A stretch of 64,000 nt of DNA from Pachyseris speciosa (taxonomy: Eukaryota > Cnidaria > Anthozoa > Scleractinia > Pachyseridae): the NCBI GenBank assembly GCA_016490735.1, contig JAEMWC010000663.1:159501-223500 (forward strand), read 5' to 3'. Shown piece after piece: positions 32,870-42,964 of this stretch. The notes beneath the pieces are model-generated. The model did no database searches. It saw nothing but the letters and a program-made list of their open reading frames with translations, and was not told the origin of the DNA. How positions within the stretch are numbered: the first letter of the stretch is position 1; each line of letters begins with the position of its first letter. Made by a program: the position numbers and the translations under genes.

Positions 32870-33705
32870 TCCGTGACAATATCGGCAATCAAGTCAGAAA
32901 TTAAAATAGTTTCTGTAGACAAAAAAAGTACCTACGCGAATATCAACACGCGTTTAGTCTGAGGAATACGAGCAAGAAACAAAATTTGTTTTACAAGTCG
33001 CGATTGTTTTCGTCGTGCGTACTGTACCAGCTGAAAACGTAGCAAATTTTTTTGTGTTGCATAAAGAGCATCCAACGTCTTTTTTATGTTGTATGAAAAT
33101 TTTCATCTCGCGGAGGTTTTAATTAAATACGCGCAGAAAACGATTGCAAATTGGAAAACAACATTTGTCGCGCGACTAGATGCACGAAATGTTATTTGGT
33201 CTTTAATGCCTCTTAAAACACATAAGCGTGCATTGAACTTTGTTTATAGCTATTTTATCCTCTTGTGTCGTTGTGTAGTTGTTATGGCTTTTGTTGATTG
33301 ACATTTTATTCTGACTTCTTCACGTTTGTCACGGAATTACTGTTAGAGCTGAATAATGAAAAATCCCACGCATAACATAACTTTTTCCGCTCACTTAAAA
33401 AGCCTTTTGACAAGTGTGTTTACTTTTTGAAACTGTTAGCTGACCCATATTCACGTTCGCTTGTGTTATACATGGCGGTCGATTTTTGCCATTCCAAGTT
33501 TTCGTTGTTTTTTTAAGATTTTTCAAAAACTATTCGTTATAAAATAAAAACTAAATCAACGAGAATTCGAATAGAATATTCAAGGTAATCAAAATTATGT
33601 TACTTAGAAATGTAAGAATAAACTGTAAACAGAATTTAAAGTCCAATTTTATTTCATAGTATTGTAAAATAAGGCAAGGCAAGAAGAGCACAAATAAAGA
33701 TAAAG
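32870..33705. other. Intergenic, no gene seen
   Basis: AT-rich sequence; the plus-strand frame at 33086-33301 has no recognisable motif. Confidence 0.5.
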
Positions 33706-33708
33706 GGG

Positions 33709-33945
33709 ATTAGTGAGTTCTAAAGAAACTGTGGTGCTGCGTCGGTCGGGGAGGGAAACACGAAAATTTATCAACGGAGTTGATAATGTAAATTGACCAC
33801 CGTAACGAGGGATTCGATTAGCTGACTTTTCGAGCGTTATGTCCGTCGATTCGCTCCGATGAAGGTCTAACGCTCGAAACGTCAGCTTATCGAACTCTCG
33901 GTACGGTGGTCAATTTACATTATCAACTCCGTTGATAACAAAAGT
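33709..33945. mobile_element. Penelope-type terminal palindrome, copy 1, with hammerhead-like motif
   Basis: An inverted repeat of about 180 bp (TATCAACGGAGTTGATAATG and its complement at the edges) with an outer tail at 33709-33765 (AAAGAAACTGTGGTGCTGCG). Its right arm contains, at 33853-33886, GCT-CCGATGA-...-GAAAC-GTC-AGC. That is the layout of the small hammerhead ribozymes known from Penelope-like elements: stem I GCU/AGC, core, stem II, GAAA, palindromic ACGU stem III, cleavage after GUC. The core differs from CUGAUGA at one base. A second copy lies inverted at 36785-37045. Confidence 0.65.
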
Positions 33946-33949
33946 TACA

Positions 33950-34620
33950 AATAAAGATTGTTGTTGTTATTGGTGTTAAAATGATTATTTGAGGCACATG
34001 AAAATATAATTTCTATTCTGTCTTAAAGAGAAAGTAAAATGAAAAACATTCGTCGAATAATTTTTAAAGAAAAAGATATAGACCAAGGCCAGACTGTTTC
34101 TAAAGATCTGCAAACTTTCGTTTTTACTATATCAGTAAGAAAATGTCTGAAGGCGATGAACGAAAAGTTTGAATAATTCATACATTGCTGTTGAATTTCC
34201 AAAGTTTCAAAAACATCGTGTCCAAGATCATGTTTCCATAAATTTTCACAAAATGCAGGGGATCGGTAATCCCATATACGCGCGGGACTCGGTGGGTATA
34301 GTTTTGTAGCCAAAAAGTGTATAGAATTGAACAAGTTCAATTTAGTCTGAGCTGTGTGGCTGGTGTTATTTTTGAGGTGACAGCAAGGAACAAACTACTC
34401 ATAAAATTGTTTGCGAATCTTATATAATTTTTAATATAAACCAATGATAGGGTGTTCGTAAAGAGAACGCCTGGTCACAGCTTATTATTGGCGACAAGGA
34501 GCAGGCTGTATGAAGTTGAATAACGTCCTTATTCAATCGTCTTAAACCAAATAATTCAACGTTTTGTATTTTCTCGTGGCTTTCATTGTTCCGAAGAAGG
34601 AGCACAAGAAAAAAAACACG
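33950..34620. other. Intergenic, no gene seen
   Basis: Short minus-strand frames without motifs; no splice-consistent exon found. Confidence 0.5.
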
Positions 34621-34625
34621 AATAA

Positions 34626-34920
34626 TTATTCCTTTGCAGCGGTACCGGAAATCATTACTGAAGGAAATGACGTCATTGAAATAGATTGAATGATTCCCAG
34701 ACTTCCTCCTCGAACACCTGCGACGATTGCCTGATTCTTTTCCACTTTTGATCGAACGCCGACAAAACAAGTTGAAATGTAAGTGGCGAATGCCGGCATG
34801 ATCAAGCTTCCTTTACCCACAGTTATCACGTAGTGTATTTTAACTGTTGTTTGAGGTTTCACAGTGTATTCTTGGCGCTGTCTTTGTTTCGCAGGTCGAA
34901 AGTAACCTTCAAAATCACAC
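34626..34920 (-). CDS. Unrecognised open frame, possibly a gene fragment
   Basis: A minus-strand frame reads 'EYTVKPQTTVKIHYVITVGK', continues through a Gly-Val-rich stretch ('GVRSKVEKNQAIVAGVRGGS') and stops at TAA near 34626. The residue mix is protein-like, with beta-strand-like alternation and few stops, and the frame extends upstream of the first ATG. I cannot name a family. It could be the last exon of an unseen gene or a fragment left by a repeat. Nothing adjacent supports either reading. Confidence 0.25.
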
Positions 34921-34929
34921 TGACTTCGG

Positions 34930-35374
34930 ATCCAAAATTGCCGTTCAAAGTGTAGGTGAATGTATTAAATGTTAATTCCGGCGAAAGAAATCGTTTTTCA
35001 GTACAGCTTAAATCCTTTAACTTGTCCTTAATATTCTTCCTCTCTGCTTTTTGATCAGTCTTAGTGTCCCTGAGGAAACACCATTTACAGCAGTATTAAA
35101 ATTTGCCGCCGAAGAAGTAAGTTGCTTGAAACAAACGCACCATGGCCAAGTTTTAAAATCATGTTAAAACAAGCTATTACTTGTTTTGCTGAAAGCATGT
35201 TGACAAATTCTGAAATACTTGCTGTCGTCTTATGAAATCATTTGCAGTTCAAAGTGCCTCCTGCTACCAGTGCGATAATCACAAATGGTAAGCTCTGCTA
35301 AGGTGTATTAATGTTTTGTATTACAAATGTTGTAACCATTGATAGCTGAGTTAATCTTTTGTCTCATGATTGAG
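34930..35374. other. Intergenic, no gene seen
   Basis: No motif recognised. Confidence 0.4.
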
Positions 35375-36620
35375 TCACAAAGATGTGGATCGCGATGTTT
35401 CGACCGCTATACTGCTGGTCTTCATCAGGCGATGGTGACTGACTGCTGCGTCTTGTTTTACTGGATTGACAATGTCCTTAGGTCGCACTAGGTGTGATCT
35501 AAGAGTTGTGTCAGATCTGAAAACAGTCCGTATGCCATGTTGTTGTAGGCAACGGCGAAGAACCTCCGATGTGCCTTTGACGTATGGCAGAACCACAGTA
35601 GATTTAATTTCGGGTTCAGGTTCTTAAGTGGTTGTTTGTCCCTTGGTTTTCGTAAGATTTTTTACAAACGAAAACGGATAACTGTTGGAAACAAGGACCG
35701 ATGAGAGGTGTTTCTTTTTATGAGAGATAACTGATAGTTTTGTTATGAGGTGTTTAGATCGATCGTACAGGCACTTGATAATACCGCATTTTACAGATTG
35801 TGGGTGGTGTGAATCATACGCTAGGTACTGGTCAGTGTATGTAGGCTTTCTGTAAACACTGGTAGAGAGGTATCCGTTTGAATCCTTGATGATCAACGTA
35901 TCAAGGAAGGGAATTGAGTTGTCATTCTCAGTTTCCATTGTGAAATGGATCGTTGGCTGTTGACTATTGAGGTGTTGTAAGAACAAGTCAACTTTGTCAC
36001 GATCTAAGATGGTAAAGGTGTCATCCACATAGCATTTCCAGATCTTAGGTGTACAGGGCGTCAATGTCAAAGCTTGCTCCTCAAAGCCCTCCATGTAGAG
36101 GTTAGCTATCACTGCAGATACCGGGCTACCCATGGCTGCTCCTTCTTGCTATTCGTAAATCAGTCCTTCATACTGGAAGTATGTGGATCTAAGAACGAAA
36201 CTCAAGAGGTCTGCAATCTGCATAGGTGTTAAAGTCGTGCGGTTGGCAAGGCAAGGGTCAGCTTCTAGTTTTCGCAGTGCAGTCTGTACTGCTCCTTCGA
36301 TTGGAATGTTCATAAACAGAGACACTACGTCAAAAGACACTATGATCTCGTTTTCTAGTACCCTTTCACCATTCACAATGGACACAAAATGAGATGAGTT
36401 GTAAATTGTGTACTCTGAGTTCCCTGTTAGGGGAGATAATACATCGGCTAAGTAGGAAGACAGATATAAACAATGGTGTTCACACAAGAGACTATAGGTC
36501 TCAGTGGTGTGTTGGCCTTGTGTATCTTGGGAAGGCCATAAATTCTAGGTGGTTGCTTATGCTTGGACCTGATCTTGACAGAATCTGTCAAGTGTCCACC
36601 TTGCTTCAGGCTCAGAAGTT
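35375..36620 (-). pseudogene. Penelope-like retroelement reverse transcriptase, endonuclease deleted
   Basis: Minus-strand pieces in order: about 36500-36620 'SKHKQPPRIYGLPKIHKA'; 36149-36487 'IIVSFDVVSLFMNIPIEGA'; 35624-36133 with catalytic 'CYVDDTF', then 'IPFLDTLI' and 'RKPTYTDQYL'; 35480-35596 'VLPYVKGTSEVLRRCLQQHG'. These are the conserved blocks of Penelope-like RT and its linker. The frame holds from 36487 down to 35480 except for TAG at 36146-36148 and TAA near 35625; a frameshift separates the first piece. The GIY-YIG endonuclease that should follow the linker is missing: after 'VNPVKQD' the frame runs within a few codons into the 3' terminal sequence (GATGAAGACCAGCAGTATAG). Both the 5' part and the endonuclease are lost. 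Confidence 0.85.
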
Positions 36621-36782
36621 AACCATTGTTATAACCATTGTTGTGAAAATCAAGATATATGATATAATTATGCTGATATAAAGATCCTGATATCATTGCA
36701 GATTAAGGAGGTGCCTCCTAGTAGAGAGTTGTATGGTGGAAAAACTGATCTTAGGAGGAGCTACTGAAATCTAAAAAAATTG

Positions 36783-36784
<2 letters not shown>

Positions 36785-36822
<38 letters not shown>

Positions 36823-36935
36823 TCACCGTACAGGGATTCGATTAGCTGACATTTCGAGTGTTAGCCCTTCGTCGGAGCGAATCCAGATTCGCTCCAACGA
36901 AGGGCTAACGCTGGAAACATCAGCTAATTGAATCC

Positions 36936-36966
<31 letters not shown>

Positions 36967-37045
36967 CATTGATAAACCAAATTTTCGTGTTTCACTCCCC
37001 CACCGACGTAGCACCACAGTTTCTTTAGAAACTAACCCCCTTTAA
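36785..37045. mobile_element. Penelope-type terminal palindrome, copy 2 (inverted relative to copy 1)
   Basis: Same palindrome as 33709-33945, with the shared tail now on the right (36985-37045, complement of AAAGAAACTGTGGTGCT). Hammerhead-like motifs are on both strands (minus 36845-36878; plus about 36890-36924). With copy 1 it brackets the Penelope-like RT remnant, tails pointing outward. Confidence 0.65.
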
Positions 37046-37049
37046 AAAA

Positions 37050-37282
37050 ATTGGAGATAACCATTCATTAAAGACCCACCTTTTTAGATGAACATTTTTG
37101 TCACAACCATGAATCATGATTGTATTGTAATTTTTATATCATCTTTTATTATTCAATATTTGTAATATTTTTATCTATTTATTTATTTTTAGTTTTTAAT
37201 TGTTATGCACATTTGAACATTGTATGGAATTTGCACACTATAAATAATAATTACTGATTATTATTATTATGATGATGATTAT
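37050..37282. other. Intergenic spacer with ATT-rich sequence
   Basis: AT-rich, with a short ATT/GAT repeat at 37257-37282; no gene. Confidence 0.5.
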
Positions 37283-37284
37283 TA

Positions 37285-38018
37285 CAGTCAAAGCTCTCTG
37301 AAGCGGACACCCTCGGGACACGAAAAAAGTGTCCGTAACTGGAGCTGGCCGCTTAGGAGAATGGTTCTCGTAAGCGGCCACTAGAAGTGTAGGGGATAGA
37401 TGACTGCTTATGGGAGCTTGCCCAGCTAACAATAAATACAGTACCATATAGAAAATACAAAAAAATACAGCCATATTAAATGACATTTTAGTTTTGTTGT
37501 GTCCTATACTGTACAACCCTACAATATAATGACGATAACTGAACAGGATTACAGTGTATACTGCAGTACTAGGACTTTCCCTTAGTGATTTTTAACCAAC
37601 ATCGACATATTCAACATTAACAGCCTCAAAAAAAGAATTGATACAGTTTAAAATGTTTACAACCTGTGTGTCTTTCAGTCAGGCTTCAGTTTACATTAGT
37701 CTGGTTAGTTACGATAGGTATCTGCAGATGGAAGACTGCTTCAAAACAAACACTGAAATACGGTACTGTGATTACTGTAAAATCATTGTGACGAACGGCG
37801 ATGTGAAGTTGATTGATAAAAACAAGGTACAGAGGTTGTTAATAGGATTTTCTTTGGGGTGTCTGCTTGTGGGAGCTTAAAAACAAAGAAAAAGTCAGTC
37901 GTAATCTCTGAAATTGCCGCGGCCGCTTACAAGAATGTAAAAATACGGGGTTTCAAACAAGGCAGCCGTAAGTAGAGCTGTCCGCTTACTAGAGTGTCCG
38001 TTAAGAGAGCTTCGACTG
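37285..38018. mobile_element. pogo/Tigger-like non-autonomous element with TA duplication
   Basis: The left end CAGTCAAAGCTCTCTGAAGCGGACACC faces GGTGTCC-type GTCCGTTAAGAGAGCTTCGACTG at the right. TA flanks both ends (37283-37284, 38019-38020). Internal GTGTCCGTAACTGG and GCCGCTTACAAG blocks repeat the end motif inward. No transposase frame survives. Worn relatives are seen at 21142-21307, 26238-26335 and 41725-41800. Confidence 0.75.
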
Positions 38019-38019
38019 T

Positions 38020-39177
38020 ATTATTATTGTTATTGTTATTATTCTAAAAAAATTAAAATGTGTGGTGTCATGTGGCCTGAAAAATGTGTGGTTACCCCTA
38101 TATTCTTGTCAGATTTTAATGGCAATTGCCAAGATGTCCTTTTCTTGCACATTCATAAATGATGCAAAAGTGAATTAGGTTGCATCTTCATTAAGAAACC
38201 CTAGTTATCTTGGGCTATCCCAACATATGGCCAGTAGCAACAGGAGGCAGCATCGTTAAGGGGGAACTTACAGTTGGAAACTCGATTTGCAAAAAAAGTT
38301 CCAGGTTTCTGCTGCATTCAAAGCGATAACCTCTGCCATGTGATACTTAAAATAGAAAATGTGAAGTTTATCAGTCCAAGTCACAATTACGCCAGATAAT
38401 TTTAATCCATTGGTGCCCAGCTGTTTTAACGTTTTCGGAGTGATTTTCCACCTATAAATGATCCATAGCATCTCATGACTCTTTATTTGAAACTACCATG
38501 GAAAAGTGGTGCTGTCCTAGGGCACTGGAGGCTCAAGGTTTCTGAAAATGTCATTCTGACGTAGCTATTTTTAATCCATGGAGCTACAAGAACACCCCAA
38601 GTTTGGTTTGCTTGTGATTTTTGCTTAGTTTACAGCCATTTTTCATCTTTAGTGGCTGCCTGATGAGCATCATTAAGCGTGACGGTAGCTAAGAGTCCAC
38701 TTTCTCAAAGAATCGAGCAAGGTGATGTACTTTGTTGCCGAATTTGGCTTGTTGCTCGACAAACTGGGAATTTGAATTTAGTACCTTTGGGACTTGACTA
38801 CTGATGAATTTCTCGACCTACTGCTGCACATTTTGGAATTTGTGAGCACTGAAGATCACCACAAGCACGAATTTGTGGCAGTAGGTCGGAGTGGCTATGT
38901 GAAAGAATTGGGGGAAGGAATAGGCGTTGTCAAAAATTCTTGTTATTTCCCAGCATGCAATGCGGTGGAGATGTTGAAAATGGTGGGAAGGCCCGAATGC
39001 ACTGGAACAAAAGGCTGTATCTACGCTCAGGAGAAGAATATGAACAAAAAGAGTCATTTCTAAGCTAGAACAAGGACTGAATTTTGTTATGATGGTTGAA
39101 GTTGGTTTTTCAACGATGATTTCTTTAAAAAACATAAAGGCAAAAAGGGGCATTTTTGTCGCTTCTCTTTGACGTTA
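38020..39177. other. Intergenic, no gene seen
   Basis: A plus-strand frame at 38794-39063 (89 codons) has no recognisable motif. No repeat with clear ends was found. Confidence 0.45.
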
Positions 39178-39184
39178 AAAACGG

Positions 39185-39508
39185 CAGGAGCCCATGAATA
39201 GGAGCCTCCATATGCACTTTTTCCTTGAGTCAACGTTTGCGCGTTTCTTTCTATTTTTAGAACGGCTTTTTCTGCGGGAGGTTCCAATTTCCTGGGAAAA
39301 TCTGTTTCCAGTAAATTCCGTACACAAGCATCCGTAAAAAATAGTGGCCAAAGGTGGGGAGCGCGTTGTCCCAAACCTTCTCTTGGGCATTCTAAACAAT
39401 GCGTGCGAGTTTAGAAACCCGCAGCGTTCTAAAAATAGAAAAGATACGCGCAAAGGTTGACTCAAAGGGCTTGTATGGGAGAGTGAAGCTCCTATTCATG
39501 GGCTCCTG
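39185..39508. mobile_element. MITE family A, copy 2 (7-bp target duplication AAAACGG)
   Basis: The 324-bp element begins CAGGAGCCCATGAATAGGAGC and ends with its exact complement. AAAACGG stands immediately outside both ends (39178-39184, 39509-39515). The ends share the CAGGAGCCCAT..AGGAGC pattern with 11377-11712, and TTGAGTCAACG/CGTTGACTCAA lies further in. The minus-strand frames over it are by-products. Confidence 0.9.
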
Positions 39509-39519
39509 AAAACGGTCAG

Positions 39520-40002
39520 TTTTGTTCTTGTCCAAACTCAAAAGGCCATATTTGGTAAAAATCACGATGTTTATTGGATATCCAAATTTAAAGGACATTC
39601 CATTTCGTGCTCACAACTGACAGTTAAGGCAATATTAGTGTGATTGAGAAAGTTGCAATGTTTTGAAGCATGGGAGTTTTGTGCGGCTGGTTTTGGCCGG
39701 CACGGGTGCCAATGGGTTAAGGTTCAATTTATTTTTCACCACTTAAGTTGACAATGAGCTATGGCCTTTCTTAAGGTTTGCAGAATAAGTTTTTGATGTC
39801 TAAAATTATTTATGTTCTTGATGTTTTAGATGGCATTGGAATAAATCCTTCTCAAAGTGCAGGTAAATATAGCTAAAGCAAGGAAGAATGTGTTGGGGCC
39901 ATTGTTAATTAATCAGTTAAAACAGACAGTAGCACCAGAATGTTGTGCACTTCACCAGTGAAAACAACTAGACTAATTAAGAGGGCATGGAGTGACAGTG
40001 AT
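39520..40002. other. Intergenic, no gene seen
   Basis: No exon or element recognised. Confidence 0.5.
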
Positions 40003-40333
40003 ATACTTGTGTGACTACCTTGTTTGGAAGACCCTTGAAAAAGGGGAAAAGTATTGGGAGATGTTTTGAGCCAAACACAATGCATACACATGTAGTTACA
40101 TGACTACCTTGTTTGGAAGACTCCTGAAAATGGGAAAACTATTGGGCGATGTTTTGAGCTAAACACGATGCATATAGTTACATGACTACTTTGTTCCAAG
40201 ACCCTTGAAAAGGGGAAAACTATTGGGTGATGTTTTGAGCTAAACTCGATGCATATAGTTACATGACTACTTTGTTCGCAAGACCCTTGGAAAGGGGAAA
40301 ACTACTGGGCCATGTTTTGAGCTAAACACTATG
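40003..40333. repeat. Minisatellite, four units of about 82-90 bp
   Basis: The unit runs from GTTACATGACTACCTTGTTTGG through CTTGAAAAGGGGAAAACTATTGGG to TTTTGAGCTAAACACGATGCAT. Four copies follow head to tail with base changes; the first is the longest and most diverged. The last unit ends ATGCAT and passes straight into the ATGC microsatellite. Confidence 0.9.
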
Positions 40334-40398
40334 CATGCATGCATGCATGCATGCATGCATGCATGCAGCATGCATGCATGCATGCATGCATACATACA

Positions 40399-40428
<30 letters not shown>
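40332..40428. repeat. (ATGC)n then (ATAC)n compound microsatellite
   Basis: About 15 ATGC units with one GC slip near 40368, then about 10 ATAC units. It may serve as the simple-repeat tail of the SINE at 40440-40838. Confidence 0.9.
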
Positions 40429-40429
<1 letters not shown>

Positions 40430-40439
40430 CCTCTCCCCA

Positions 40440-40715
40440 TCGGGGCTTTTCAGGGATAGTTTACATCACTGGCCGGGGGACTTGACCAGACTGCTAGTGC
40501 AGTTTACAATTAATGAAGTACGTAATGAGTGCCCCCGTAATGTAGATATCTAGGACAGACACTAGGGGTGGTCACAGCCAGAGTTTTGTTACGTCCCTAG
40601 TGGTTCTTTTACGTCCCACAGAATCAGATTAAGTGAAAGTACTGTGAGACGGGGCCTACGGTTTATCGTCCTTATCCGAGAAGACTAGAAAGTCTAACCA
40701 TTTGCAGATGTAATC

Positions 40716-40746
<31 letters not shown>

Positions 40747-40838
40747 TAAGACCCTGAGTGTTGGTCCGGCCGGGGTTAGAACGCGTGACCTCCCGCATGG
40801 TAGTCCGGTGCTCTACCACTGAGCTAACCGGTCTGCGG
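40440..40838 (-). mobile_element. tRNA-derived SINE, full length
   Basis: Read on the minus strand: a tRNA-like head (A box GGTTAGCTCAGTGGTAGAGC; B-box region GCGTTCTAACCC, with T where a canonical B box has GA) at about 40766-40838; a body with CTTCTCGGATAAGGACGATA and two GTGGGACG/GGGACGTAA blocks; then the tail facing the microsatellite at 40330-40430. The head has an acceptor-like GACCGGTT but no matching 3' strand, so it is not a tRNA gene. The conserved central body suggests one of the broad metazoan SINE superfamilies; which one I cannot say. Confidence 0.75.
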
Positions 40839-40839
40839 T

Positions 40840-42600
<1,761 letters not shown>

Positions 42601-42608
42601 TTTGGGGG

Positions 42609-42614
42609 TTTATT
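42609..42614 (-). terminator. Candidate CORO7 polyadenylation signal
   Basis: AATAAA on the minus strand, about 340 bases past the CORO7 stop codon. Other AATAAA-like words lie nearby, so the choice is tentative. Confidence 0.3.
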
Positions 42615-42955
42615 TTTAGGTTTGTCTTTCTACTAAAAGCAATTCCAAATTCTTATCCAATCTGACATTCCATTTGCAATATTATTGGCACCAAGAATGC
42701 TTCTTCCACATTTTAAAAAATGTCAGTATTTCTTTTTTGCCTGATATTTAAATTCACAATAAAATCCTGATAAATTTCCACCTCATTCTGAATTAATGTC
42801 AAAATCTCTCCATTACACAAACCTGTATTGATAAATAAGGACTCTTCAATTCTGTATGGAATTTTTAACTGATTACACTCTGTTATATATACAGTAATGA
42901 ACATCTACTGAAGTAAATTTGTAGCTAGGAGTGTGCGCATCTAATCCCAATGGCA

Positions 42956-42964
42956 TCAGTCATC
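42956..42964 (-). CDS. CORO7: CORO7 terminal coding exon (Asp-Asp-stop)
   Basis: The preceding exon ends '...VDDDEW' at a GTAAGC donor (43673). On the minus strand TTATTTTTAG at 42965-42974 precedes GAT GAC TGA. This completes 'DDDEWDD', matching the human coronin-7 ending 'DEDEWD'. Only nine coding bases, but acceptor, phase and predicted residues agree. Confidence 0.75.
   Translation of the reverse strand, partial: DD

Noticed and set aside
35385..35440. Canonical hammerhead ribozyme in the Penelope-like 3' end (CTGATGAAGACC...GGTCGAAAC)
   Set aside because: Core words CUGAUGA and GAAA and a stem II are present, but I cannot form stem III and a UH cleavage site in the right order.
40003..40333. 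CRISPR-like array
   Set aside because: Units are 82-90 bp head to tail with no unique spacers, in eukaryotic sequence: a minisatellite.
40766..40838. tRNA gene on the minus strand
   Set aside because: It lacks a matching 3' acceptor strand and is joined to a SINE body and tail.
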